Shown here: positions 27,023 through 34,807 of the stretch, piece by piece | Numbering within the stretch: the stretch's first letter is position 1 | How the letters are laid out: every line of letters begins with the position of its first letter | Assembly: GCF_002760665.1 (NCBI RefSeq) | Contig: NZ_PDOB01000019.1 | Location: forward strand, 1-64,000 | Reading direction: 5' to 3' | From: Massilia psychrophila | Lineage (GTDB): Bacteria > Pseudomonadota > Gammaproteobacteria > Burkholderiales > Burkholderiaceae_D | DNA length: 64,000 bases | Position numbers and translations under genes: made by a program | Notes under the pieces: model-generated | The model's database searches: none | What the model saw: the letters and a program-made list of their open reading frames with translations, nothing else | What the model was told of the DNA's origin: nothing

Positions 27023-27853
27023 GTGACTATCGAGACTGAACTGCTGGTGCCAGCTGTAAAAGATGTAAGTGTTACTACTGCTGACCTGGGGGAACAGACT
27101 ACTCAAGCACAACACAATAATATGTTTTCTATTCAATATGATGAATACGAGGACGTTATTGTTAATCAAGATCAATACGGCATCCGAATGACCGACACCG
27201 CAAAAGGCCGGAACTCGGCCAGCGTGTTAATCAACAAGATGTACGCTTGGCGCGGCTATGCTGGCGCCCATCAATTAAGCAACGATCCAAACCGTATTAC
27301 ACTCGTCGCTGCCGACCATGGAAAGACAGTGGGTACGCTGACAATCGGCCTCGACTCGCCTATCGGACTGATGGCTGACCAGATTTTTAAACAGGAAATA
27401 GATGCCCACCGGCAGTGCGGCGCACGGTTGTGTGAATTTACCAAACTTGCCTTTGATACCGAAGTACAGTCGAAATTTTCGCTCGCTAACCTTTTTCATT
27501 TGGCCGTGATTTATGCGCGCGATATCCATCACTGCACCGACATCTTGATCGAAGTGAACCCGCGCCACCGCCGTTTCTACGAGCATATGCTTGGATTCAA
27601 GCGCGAAGGCGAAATGCGCATTAATCCCCGCGTGAATGCCCCGGCCTATCTATTGCGTGTCAACCTCGAGTACGTGACTGAGCAAATCCATGCGCTCGGC
27701 GGCACCTTCAGCAACGGCGTGATCGGACGTTCGTTCTATCCGTATTTTTTCTCGCCCCGCGAAGAGCGTGGCATCATCAACTGCCTGTTGCTGGTCGACG
27801 AACATCAATCCGCCCACCGTGAGGCGCCGGCTAACATCTCATCTTCCTGCTAA
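27023..27853 (+). CDS. FeeM-like N-acyl amino acid synthase (GNAT-fold acyltransferase)
   Basis: Encodes 276 aa from a GTG placed six bases after GGGGAGG; the upstream TTG is within the leader. The first 50 residues are poorly conserved in style. A GNAT/autoinducer-synthase-like core follows: VLINKMYAWRGYAG, TLVAADHGKTVGTLTIGLDS, LCEFTKLAFDT, DILIEVNPRHRRFYEHMLGF, AYLLRVNLEY. FeeM enzymes join fatty acyl groups from acyl-ACP to the amine of tyrosine or similar amino acids. Related proteins are noted near PEP-CTERM/exosortase genes. The next gene starts 10 bases downstream, so the two are almost certainly cotranscribed. The amino acid used cannot be told from sequence. Confidence 0.82.
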   Translation: MTIETELLVPAVKDVSVTTADLGEQTTQAQHNNMFSIQYDEYEDVIVNQDQYGIRMTDTAKGRNSASVLINKMYAWRGYAGAHQLSNDPNRITLVAADHGKTVGTLTIGLDSPIGLMADQIFKQEIDAHRQCGARLCEFTKLAFDTEVQSKFSLANLFHLAVIYARDIHHCTDILIEVNPRHRRFYEHMLGFKREGEMRINPRVNAPAYLLRVNLEYVTEQIHALGGTFSNGVIGRSFYPYFFSPREERGIINCLLLVDEHQSAHREAPANISSSC

Positions 27854-27862
27854 TATTTTAAA

Positions 27863-28774
27863 ATGACAACTTCTTTTTCTGTCGTACGGCGTAACAGCGT
27901 CGCGCGCGTTGCACCATTTTCCTATCAACGGGCGTTTTCGCGCAATATCGGCTGGGTGACGCAGGAAGAGCAGGCGATTTTGCGCACCAAACGGGTGGCG
28001 ATTGCCGGCGGCGGCGGCGTCGGCGGCCAGTATCTGCTGACCTTGGCAAGGCTCGGTATCGGCGCCTTCCGCATTGCCGACTTCGACACCTTCGATATCG
28101 CCAACTTCAACCGCCAGGCCGGCGCTACGATGAGCACTTTGGCCCAGCCGAAAGTAGACGTGATGGCGGCCATGGCGCGCGATATCAACCCCGAACTCGA
28201 CATCCAGATTTTCCCCGCCGGCATAAACAAAGACAACCTGCCCGAATTTCTCGACGGCGTCGATTTGTACATCGACGGTCTGGACTTCTTTGCTTTTGAC
28301 ATTCGACAGCAAACCTTCGCGCTGTGCGCCTCGCTTGGGGTGCCGGCAACCACAGTGGCGCCGCTCGGCATGGGCGCGGCATTGCTGAATTTTATGCCAG
28401 GCAAGATGACGTTCGAGGAATATTTTCGCTGGGGCGACTTGCCCGAACTCGACAAGGCGATCCGCTTCGTCGTCGGTCTCGCCCCGGCCGGGCTGCACCG
28501 GGGTTACCTGATCGAACCATCAGCAGTCAATTTTGCCGAACGGCGCGGGCCATCGACCGTCATGGGGATCCAGCTGTGCGCCGGCATCGCCGCAACCGAA
28601 GCATTGAAGATCCTGCTCAATCGCGGCCCCGTGCGTTGCGCACCGCACGGCATGCAATTCGACGCCTATCGCAACAAAATCAGTCACACCTGGCGGCCAG
28701 GTGGCAACGGCAACCCGATCCAGCGTTTCGCTATTGCGATCGGCACGCGCCAGTTTGCCAAGGCTGCGAAGTAG
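27863..28774 (+). CDS. ThiF/MoeB/E1-like adenylyltransferase
   Basis: Encodes 303 aa. A Rossmann ATP-binding loop (RVAIAGGGGVGGQYLLTLAR) is followed by the E1-type strand IADFDTFDIANFNRQAGA with the conserved NFNRQ Arg. The Asp in DGLDFFAFDIR lies where E1 enzymes place a metal-binding Asp. There is no CxxC zinc pair, and only three Cys are evident in the body, so an E1 catalytic Cys is not obvious. The C-terminal part contains PSTVMGIQLCAGIAATEALK. Such proteins adenylate a C-terminal carboxylate or another acid. Coupling to the FeeM gene suggests that its acid substrate may be an N-acyl amino acid; this is an inference. Confidence 0.82.
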   Translation: MTTSFSVVRRNSVARVAPFSYQRAFSRNIGWVTQEEQAILRTKRVAIAGGGGVGGQYLLTLARLGIGAFRIADFDTFDIANFNRQAGATMSTLAQPKVDVMAAMARDINPELDIQIFPAGINKDNLPEFLDGVDLYIDGLDFFAFDIRQQTFALCASLGVPATTVAPLGMGAALLNFMPGKMTFEEYFRWGDLPELDKAIRFVVGLAPAGLHRGYLIEPSAVNFAERRGPSTVMGIQLCAGIAATEALKILLNRGPVRCAPHGMQFDAYRNKISHTWRPGGNGNPIQRFAIAIGTRQFAKAAK

Positions 28775-28777
28775 CCT

Positions 28778-29827
28778 TCAGGCCCCGCTGGTGTCGGTAA
28801 ATACCGACACCAGCGCCAGCCGCCGCGAGCGTACCGGCGCCGCCTTTGGATAACCGACGCGCAGGATCATGTGCAGCTTCTCCCACTGCGCCAGTCCCAG
28901 CAATGTTTGCAACTGCCGCTCCACGGCTTTGACCTGCGCATCGAATCCCACTGCCAGCGTGCCCTCATGCAAGCGGTTGAGCTGGTCGGTCACAACATAA
29001 TAGGGTTGCACCGCAACCCCTCCAAGATTAAGCTCGGTCCACGCGCGCGTCAGCAGGCGCCCGGCGCCGATCGTGCCGGCGCTATCGGCCGGCCCGATGA
29101 CGCACAATAATGCCGGCGCTGCCGCGATCAGCCCCACCTCCGAGCGTGCCAGCAGCTTGTAAGCGCCGAACCGGTTCAGCGTGCGCATTCTGCCCCAGTC
29201 GGAAATGAAACCGAGCATCGACCTGCCGCCCAGCGGCAAGCCCAGGCTGTCCATGTCCAGGCCATCCCCGCGCGCGACCTCCGCTGGTGTGTAGCGCAGG
29301 CTGCCGAACAGCCATTTGTGCAGGTCATGATTGCAAAACCGCGCTTCCGAACTGATCCGCACCAGCCGTACCAGCGCGGCGCGCGCGGTCGGATCCTGCA
29401 GTATAGCGATACGGTTTCCTCCTTCGCGGCAAGCGCCGACCCGCGCGACCATTTCCACCGGCAATTTCTGGCGTCCAAACGCGAGCCGGTTAGTGTGCCG
29501 GCTTTGCGGCCCTTCCGGTGTGGTGAAGGTGGCAGGAAGGCCGTTCAGCGCCACCGCGCCATAAGGCTGGCGCTGGTCAGTTGACCAATCCCAGCTGCCT
29601 TGCAGGCCGTTTGCGCCGAGCGCCATGTCGAGGTTCTCGGCCACGGCGCCAATGCCCATCAGCGTTGCATGGCTGCGGGCCGAAAACACATTGGTCGCGG
29701 CGTGCCGCTTGGCATAGCTGATCGCCAGCGTCTTGCCGTTCCAGGTCAGGTGCCACGGCTGTGCATTGTCGGCCGATGGGGCTAGCGCACCTACGGCAGC
29801 CAGCTCGGCGATAAAAGTCGGAGGCAT
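28778..29827 (-). CDS. Nitroreductase-fold FMN protein (Acg-like)
   Basis: Encodes 349 aa. The N-terminal LAPSADNAQPWHLTWNGKTL is the SxNxQPW FMN-binding signature of nitroreductase-family proteins. Residues 100-230 are Acg-like, and the C-terminus has TRAWTELNLGGVAVQPYYVV, a typical FMN-phosphate and dimer region. Acg-type members are often divergent and may lack reductase activity. It converges with the E1-like gene with only 3 bases between stops, and the three genes (FeeM, E1, nitroreductase) look like a set. In azoline-forming systems E1-like and nitroreductase-like proteins work together, but no precursor peptide is seen here. Confidence 0.82.
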   Translation of the reverse strand: MPPTFIAELAAVGALAPSADNAQPWHLTWNGKTLAISYAKRHAATNVFSARSHATLMGIGAVAENLDMALGANGLQGSWDWSTDQRQPYGAVALNGLPATFTTPEGPQSRHTNRLAFGRQKLPVEMVARVGACREGGNRIAILQDPTARAALVRLVRISSEARFCNHDLHKWLFGSLRYTPAEVARGDGLDMDSLGLPLGGRSMLGFISDWGRMRTLNRFGAYKLLARSEVGLIAAAPALLCVIGPADSAGTIGAGRLLTRAWTELNLGGVAVQPYYVVTDQLNRLHEGTLAVGFDAQVKAVERQLQTLLGLAQWEKLHMILRVGYPKAAPVRSRRLALVSVFTDTSGA

Positions 29828-29915
29828 GGGAATCGATTCAGGAATAGCGACGTTGCTAGCCTAACACGTTGAGGATTCGAAATGCGGCGTCTGTCAACAT
29901 CCGAAGAACATCGGC

Positions 29916-30489
29916 ATAGGGGGCAGCTATTGTAGCTGCTCCCCTGCCATACCACCCGGCATGCGGGTCCGCACCGGGCGGTTCGAGTAGTTGAGGTCAT
30001 GTGAGACGAGGCATGCCAAGACGGTCAAAGTAAGCGATTGTCAGCACACTGTTCAATGCCAAAGCGCTGTTGTGCCACCAGCGGCGGCTATTCGCCGCCA
30101 CCATCCGCGCCACGTTGAGTGGCGCCCCAAGTTTCAGCCGTTCCCGGTACATCGTCGTGCCTCGACGCCATTGCTTAAGTTGAATCGCCCGCATCCGGTG
30201 CAGCATCCATTCGTCGAGCTTGCGCCAGACTCCTGCGGTTCGGTGGCCTTTTCAGCCATGAGGCGAGATCTCCCCGGGTAAGAACGCACTCCTTCACTGC
30301 ACAACCGCCGGATTTACGCCACTTCGCCTCGACCACAAAAGCTTCGCGGTTTTTCGCCCGCTCGCCTTGCTCGGCAGCGCCTTCCATCCGATTCTTGTAC
30401 ATCGGCTCGCAGTTGCGCTTCACTTCGCTCGCTGTGGTCAGCTTGCGGCGGGACTTTCACCCACAAGAGTGCGCCCATGCTGGGCGCAC
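29916..30489 (-). mobile_element. Group II intron remnant (probably class C), internally deleted
   Basis: Read on the minus strand, the 5' end is GTGCGCCC at 30489-30482, followed by TTGTGGGTGAAAGTCCCGCC, the typical start of bacterial group II domain I. The 3' part contains a domain V-like hairpin (29951-29984) and a domain VI-like stem GGGGAGCAGCTACAATAGC with its closing strand (29944-29916). Between them only the C-terminal end of the intron reverse transcriptase remains. The element is about 574 bases against roughly 2 kb for an intact copy, so most of domain IV and the RT gene has been lost. It sits immediately after a terminator T-run, the site preference of class C introns. Confidence 0.82.
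29997..30251 (-). pseudogene. C-terminal fragment of group II intron reverse transcriptase/maturase
   Basis: The minus strand reads WRKLDEWMLHRMRAIQLKQW, continues through GAPLNVARMVAANSRRWWHN and ends ALNSVLTIAYFDRLGMPRLT. This matches the maturase (GIIM) end of group II intron RTs, including the typical terminal tyrosine/leucine-rich stretch. The frame is closed upstream by a TGA at 30252-30254, and the catalytic RT domains are missing. It cannot be functional. Confidence 0.82.
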
Positions 30490-30490
30490 G

Positions 30491-30519
30491 AAAAAAAACC
30501 CGTCGCAGTGACGGGCTTT
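30491..30519 (-). terminator. Rho-independent terminator of the PEP-CTERM gene
   Basis: On the minus strand a 6-bp stem (CCCGTC/GACGGG, 30499-30515) with a 5-base loop is followed by eight T residues. It lies about 30 bases after the stop of the PepA-like gene. The group II intron begins directly after the T-run. Confidence 0.88.
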
Positions 30520-30546
30520 CCGGGCAGGAATGTATAACGCAGCGAA

Positions 30547-31389
30547 TCAAGCCTTGCGACGACGAACCGTTGCGCCAACGCCCAGCAGACCGAGGCCCAT
30601 CAGGGCGAGCGAAGTTGGCTCAGGGACAGCGTTGTTAAACGAGGTTTGGCCGCCAGCATTGATTGCAACAGTGCCATCGTTGTTAAACACCGCACCGCCG
30701 CTCTGGTTGTTGAAGCCACTTAACGACATGGTAAAGAATGGAATTGGCGCGATGAAGAAGTTTTTGCCAGCATTGGTCAGCGTGAACGTGGTGTTGGCGT
30801 TCAGCGTGGCACCACCCAGGAAATTCAATTCAGCCAGACCCACCGTCAGCGCGCCCGAGCCCAGCAACACGTCATTGCCGGTATTGGTAACGGCGGCTTC
30901 GATACCACCTCCACCTGCGTTGGTGCCGGCTTGCGTGAAGATGGTGTCACCGCCGATGTCGGCCCAAAAATCGAACGACAGCGCCGTCACGACGTTCTTC
31001 TGCGTGCTGCCAATTGTGCTGATGGTCGTATCTTCGAGGTGGAACTTCACATAGAGGTCAATAGTCCTTTTAGAAGCAACATCGTACAAGGTGATATTAT
31101 TTGGGCCGGCGTTGAAGAAGCCATACTTGATATAACCATCAGCATAGTGACCGTTATTGGCCGCATTGGCATGCAACAGTTCGGATGAGTTGCCGGTGAG
31201 CGCCTGTGCAACGAATGGCGTTTCATCAATATGAAATCCGCCGACGACGGAAATTTGACCAGCGCCAATCGATCCCGGGTTGACGGTGAAGTTGGTTGGC
31301 GAAGAAGCTGCCTGAGCCGCTGACGATACGCCGAATGCCAATGCCAGCGCTGCGACGGTAGCAAGGACATTTTTCTTGAAGTTTGCCAT
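30547..31389 (-). CDS. PEP-CTERM sorting-signal protein, PepA-like
   Basis: Encodes 280 aa; the start MANFKKNVLATVAALALAFG has AGGAGA upstream. The signal peptide is cut near AQA-AS. A secreted beta-rich body begins FTVNPGSIGAG. The C-terminal sorting signal is VPEPTSLALMGLGLLGVG followed by ATVRRRKA: the PEP motif, a membrane helix and a basic tail recognised by exosortase A. The NFTVNPG start and the late IPFFTMSLSGFNN segment resemble the flocculation-associated protein PepA. It should be exported, cut by XrtA and attached to or released with the exopolysaccharide. A sigma-54 promoter lies upstream and a terminator downstream, so it forms a single-gene unit. Confidence 0.88.
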   Translation of the reverse strand: MANFKKNVLATVAALALAFGVSSAAQAASSPTNFTVNPGSIGAGQISVVGGFHIDETPFVAQALTGNSSELLHANAANNGHYADGYIKYGFFNAGPNNITLYDVASKRTIDLYVKFHLEDTTISTIGSTQKNVVTALSFDFWADIGGDTIFTQAGTNAGGGGIEAAVTNTGNDVLLGSGALTVGLAELNFLGGATLNANTTFTLTNAGKNFFIAPIPFFTMSLSGFNNQSGGAVFNNDGTVAINAGGQTSFNNAVPEPTSLALMGLGLLGVGATVRRRKA

Positions 31390-31460
31390 GTATTTCTCCT
31401 GAGTATTACGACTATATTTTCCGTCGCTTGTGATGCGATAGCGATAGTGATCTCTTATAA

Positions 31461-31475
31461 GCAGTAACCGTGCCA
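31461..31475 (-). promoter_or_regulatory. Sigma-54 (RpoN) promoter of the PepA-like gene
   Basis: The minus strand reads TGGCACGGTTACTGC. It has the -24 element TGGCAC, exact GG-N10-GC spacing and the -12 GC, one mismatch from TTGC. The expected transcript start is near 31450, about 60 bases before the ATG at 31389. The rest of the 302-base spacer (31390-31691) is AT-rich and contains no supported gene. PEP-CTERM genes are known RpoN/PrsR targets in floc-forming relatives. Confidence 0.75.
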
Positions 31476-31691
31476 GATAAATAATTGTTATTAACATCAA
31501 ACACTTGCCGAAAACCGCCGCCATTTTCAGAACTCGAGTGTAAGAAATCTCGACAAAAACACGCTAAGTGCAGTTGTTTTTTAGATATAGTATAATTTCA
31601 GGAGAGATATTTTAATATTAACTATGACAAAAGTCGCAGCCGCTTTGCCGTCGCGGCTGAAGAACACCTCTGGCAACGCCACGCCGGTTTG

Positions 31692-32786
31692 CTAGTGGGT
31701 TGCCGCTTTGCTTTCCGGCTTGGGTCTGATAAACGCTTTCTGAAACAAGTGGCGCGCCAGCATCAGCGGCGGCATGCGCAGCCAGTTGCCCCGGATATAC
31801 AAGGCAAACCGCGTTGCCGCACTCGCCCAGTCGGTGCAACTGGGGTGCGGCGGCAGCAGGGCGCGGCCAAACAGCTGATCCATCAGCGCCAGCAGCAGGG
31901 CGTTCGGCCGTCCCGCCGAGATGGCGTCAAGCACTGCGCCCGGCACCGGCGTACCCAGCAGGTGCGCCGCGTAACGCAGCGCGTAAAACAAGGGGCGCGA
32001 CAATTGCAGCTCGGCCGCGCGGCGCGGCAGCGTCTTCCAGAATGCGGGGTCGGCGCCAAATTGCTGCAGCAACCGGTGGATGTCGAGCAGGTCGCGCAGG
32101 CCATGATTGAATTCCCCCTCGTAAAACAAATGCACCGCGCTATGCAGCACCATGTCGGCCGGCGCCAGCACCCACAGGTCCGGCTGGCCGTCAACCGCAA
32201 CCGCGGCGGCGCGCAATTTATCCGGATCCGGCCAGACGGCGGCCGTCTGCGGCAGGATCGCATGGTGCACGTCGATGACGCTCTGGCGTTTCACGTGATG
32301 CATCGGCGGCAACTCGTGCATCCACTGGCGATAATAGCGCTGGTCGTAGGCGTCGTGATGCCCGGACACCCAGCCATTCATCATCAACGCCGCTTCCGTC
32401 GCGTCAAGCCCGGCCTTCGGCACCAGGATGTCGATGTCGGAAAACAGGCGCCCATGCGAACAGGCCAGGCCAGCCTGCGTATAGGCAGCGCCCTTGAGCA
32501 GGATCAGCGGCACGCCCACGCCGCGCAGCGCCGCGCCGATCTTGCCGACCTCGAAGGCGACTGCCTGGCGGTGGCGCTGCGCATGCGGCCGCACCCATTC
32601 CAGTTTGGCCCGCGCCGGTGCCGGAATCTGCTCCAGCAAATCGTGCTGCTGGACCAGGTACAGCAGGCTGGCGGCCAGGTCGGCACTGTCGGCCTGGCGC
32701 AGCATCAAGTCCCACTCGCGCAGCGTAAGGGCGACAAGGCGACCAGGGTCCTGCCATACCTGCAGCAAGTGAGGGCGCGGCGTCAC
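31692..32786 (-). CDS. Nucleotidyltransferase-family protein of the HPr-rel-A operon
   Basis: Encodes 364 aa starting with GTG, which overlaps the kinase stop (GTGA). It resembles the uncharacterised NTP_transf_5 family: VPLILLKGAAYTQAGL, then the GRLFSDIDILVPKAGLDAT motif with the paired Asp of a nucleotidyltransferase site, and a helical C-terminal half (LFYEGEFNHGLRDLLDIHRL). Such proteins frequently sit beside HprK-related kinases and PqqD-like proteins in exopolysaccharide and PEP-CTERM regions. The target of nucleotide transfer is not known. It is the last gene of a four-gene minus-strand operon. Confidence 0.82.
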   Translation of the reverse strand: MTPRPHLLQVWQDPGRLVALTLREWDLMLRQADSADLAASLLYLVQQHDLLEQIPAPARAKLEWVRPHAQRHRQAVAFEVGKIGAALRGVGVPLILLKGAAYTQAGLACSHGRLFSDIDILVPKAGLDATEAALMMNGWVSGHHDAYDQRYYRQWMHELPPMHHVKRQSVIDVHHAILPQTAAVWPDPDKLRAAAVAVDGQPDLWVLAPADMVLHSAVHLFYEGEFNHGLRDLLDIHRLLQQFGADPAFWKTLPRRAAELQLSRPLFYALRYAAHLLGTPVPGAVLDAISAGRPNALLLALMDQLFGRALLPPHPSCTDWASAATRFALYIRGNWLRMPPLMLARHLFQKAFIRPKPESKAATH

Positions 32787-33700
32787 GGTGCGCCCCGCGC
32801 CAGCGCGTCGAAACGCTCGATTGCTTCGGCCAGCGAGCTATAAGTAAATTGATAACAATCGCTGCGCTCGATGAGGCCGCCGAGGGCCGCGAAGCCGGCC
32901 GCGCCCACCACGCTGTAATTGAAGGAATTTTCGGCCACCTGCATGAAGGCGCGCGCCTTGGGCAGCGGCGCCATGACCAGCGCCGAGCCGGCCTGGTAGC
33001 GGGGGAAAATCACCCAACCCGGCAGCGCCCGCTCGCCGGCGCGCGCGATGCTTGCCGCCGGCGGCAACAGGTGCGCAATGGTGCCCTTGACGGTGCCGGC
33101 AACCGCGCGGCTCATGACGGCATCGGCGACGAAGGCGCGGATTACCCCGATCGACGCGTTTTTCAGGCTGATCGGGCGCGGCACGGGAGTGAGCAAGCCG
33201 TCATCGAGTCCCACCAGGGTGAGTTCGTCGGACAGCAAGCGCCAGCCCGAATTGACCAGGGCCGCGCACAGCGTGCTTTTCCCGGAACCGGGCGGCGCCG
33301 GCATGATGACCGCGCGCCCGTGCTTTTCCACCACCGCGGCATGCAGAATCAGGTAGCTATGGGCACGGCCGGTAATGCACCAGTTCAAGACCCACTCGAG
33401 CATCGGAAACGCCTGGTCCAACGGCAGCGGCAGGAAAGGGTGATCGCCGTCGAAATGGAAATTGACCTGGCGCCGAAACCACCTGCGCCAGCCGGCACTT
33501 GCGCTCAGGGTGACATAGAAATCGGCGTAATCGGCTTGCGGTTCGAACCGATGGGCGGCATACATGCGGGCGATGCCGTCGATGATATGGGGAATCGTCG
33601 ACTTGATGCAAGTGGTGAACGGGCCTGTGCGAAGGTAGAGCCCGCTGCCGCGCAACAAGGCATCGAGTTGCGGCCGGGCCAGGGTGGAAACCGCCGGCAT
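32783..33700 (-). CDS. HprK-related kinase A
   Basis: Encodes 305 aa. Its ATG overlaps the stop of the PqqD-like gene (TGATG). The C-terminal half resembles the HPr kinase/phosphorylase fold: P-loop VIMPAPPGSGKSTLCAALVN at about 132-150, then GWRLLSDELTLVGLDDG, whose Asp matches the catalytic region of HprK. The N-terminal 120 residues (YLRTGPFTTCIKSTIPHIID) are specific to the related family. No HPr protein or PTS gene is nearby, so the substrate is probably not HPr. Function in the HPr-rel-A system is unknown. Confidence 0.85.
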   Translation of the reverse strand: MPAVSTLARPQLDALLRGSGLYLRTGPFTTCIKSTIPHIIDGIARMYAAHRFEPQADYADFYVTLSASAGWRRWFRRQVNFHFDGDHPFLPLPLDQAFPMLEWVLNWCITGRAHSYLILHAAVVEKHGRAVIMPAPPGSGKSTLCAALVNSGWRLLSDELTLVGLDDGLLTPVPRPISLKNASIGVIRAFVADAVMSRAVAGTVKGTIAHLLPPAASIARAGERALPGWVIFPRYQAGSALVMAPLPKARAFMQVAENSFNYSVVGAAGFAALGGLIERSDCYQFTYSSLAEAIERFDALARGAP

Positions 33701-33972
33701 CAAACGCGGTCGATCAGCACAAGCGACTGCAATTGGTCGAGAACGACGGACAATTCGGCGATGTCCGGCTGGTCGTTGCCGGTGTCGCCAAGCGGACCGA
33801 GCGCATCGAGCACAGCCGCCGCCGACAGCGGCCCCCGCTGCTGCAACAAGAATAATATTTCCATTGCAAACGACTCCAGCAAATGCGTATCGCCGGAAAG
33901 GCTGTTGTACACCACAAACTCTTCATCCCAGCCGTAATGCCCCAGGGTCTGCCCGGTTGTTACTTTCCACAT
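33700..33972 (-). CDS. PqqD-like protein of the HPr-rel-A system
   Basis: Encodes 90 aa. The first half resembles the PqqD/RRE winged-helix fold (WDEEFVVYNSLSGDTHLLES, FAMEILFLLQQRGPLSAAAV), which in RiPP pathways binds leader peptides. The start ATG lies 19 bases after the stop of the 198-aa gene; the stop overlaps the kinase start. No radical SAM protein is present. By analogy the partner could be the 198-aa exported protein or another peptide, but that is inference. Confidence 0.82.
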   Translation of the reverse strand: MWKVTTGQTLGHYGWDEEFVVYNSLSGDTHLLESFAMEILFLLQQRGPLSAAAVLDALGPLGDTGNDQPDIAELSVVLDQLQSLVLIDRV

Positions 33973-33991
33973 CGGATCATGAACTCTTGTA

Positions 33992-34588
33992 CTAGTCGTG
34001 CGTGTTTTCCAGATACGTCCTCAGCGCCTCGGCGTTCCACGAAGTTCCAGCGCGCGGAATGTAGTGTCCATAGGTGACGAAATCGTGCCACATTTTCTTC
34101 AGCCCATCGACAGTGAGGAAAGAAATTTTCCCGGAAAGCACATTTAAATACGTTGCCACCAGATGCATCCCCAAACTGTACGGATCCATGCCAGGATCAT
34201 CATTCGTCAGCATCTGGAGCATCGTGCCGCTCTGGTACAAGCCGGTCCCGCCACGCGGAAATACCGACGAAAACAGCTGTTCACGGGCTGCCGGGGGCGG
34301 CCAGGTGCGTTCGCTTTTTTTCCAGAAGCCGGGCGCCAAGCCCTCGCACCTCAGGGTGACGTTCGATGGCCTGCTGTCCAAGCCGGTCGACATCGACCCG
34401 GACGCCGATTTGCACATCATGGGAGACGCCATGCCCGGTTGGCTGGCCAGGGTCAAAATGACGCCGGATACGCCGACGCCAGCGCGCGCGAAGCGCCGGC
34501 GCGCGGCGCCGGCCCCGCTCATCGATGCGTCCGGCGCTGGTGTCGGGGCAAGTTCCCCCTTGCCGTCAAGTTGATCTGGAATATTCAC
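33992..34588 (-). CDS. Exported RR-signal protein heading the HPr-rel-A operon
   Basis: Encodes 198 aa starting with GTG after AGGA. The N-terminus is unusual: a polar 29-residue stretch, then the arginine cluster AARRRFARAG (residues 29-38) and a hydrophobic run VGVSGVILTLASQPGMA ending in an Ala-x-Ala-like site. This suggests a Tat-like or long Sec signal. The mature part has two Cys (about 59 and 81), a GFWKK motif (about 87-91) recalling GYWKNH proteins, and an alpha-helical C-terminus (GMHLVATYLNVLSGKISFL) ending LRTYLENTHD. I know no function for this family. As first gene of the operon it is the best candidate client of the kinase and PqqD-like protein. Confidence 0.75.
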   Translation of the reverse strand: MNIPDQLDGKGELAPTPAPDASMSGAGAARRRFARAGVGVSGVILTLASQPGMASPMMCKSASGSMSTGLDSRPSNVTLRCEGLAPGFWKKSERTWPPPAAREQLFSSVFPRGGTGLYQSGTMLQMLTNDDPGMDPYSLGMHLVATYLNVLSGKISFLTVDGLKKMWHDFVTYGHYIPRAGTSWNAEALRTYLENTHD

Positions 34589-34807
34589 GGTCTAGTCCTA
34601 AATGTTGTATGCATGATCACGGCGACGCGTCAATTCAATCGGATCGGCCGGACAGAGGGGTGCGGGAACGGTTGTGTAATATTCGCTCCACCTTCTTATA
34701 TTTTTAGAAAATTATATAAAAATCAACCACTTGCAATGCCAAGGTTCAATTTCGTGGATTCAGTGCCGACAGGCTGGCAGCAGCCTGTAAGAAAAATCGA
34801 CAAATTT

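Noticed and set aside
30175-30423. 82-aa minus-strand frame in the intron region
   Set aside because: It is a chance frame through the structured 5' RNA domain of the group II intron remnant.
31624-31695. 23-codon plus-strand frame starting MTKVAAALPSRL
   Set aside because: Too short, overlaps the end of the nucleotidyltransferase gene, and its upstream AGGAG is distant.
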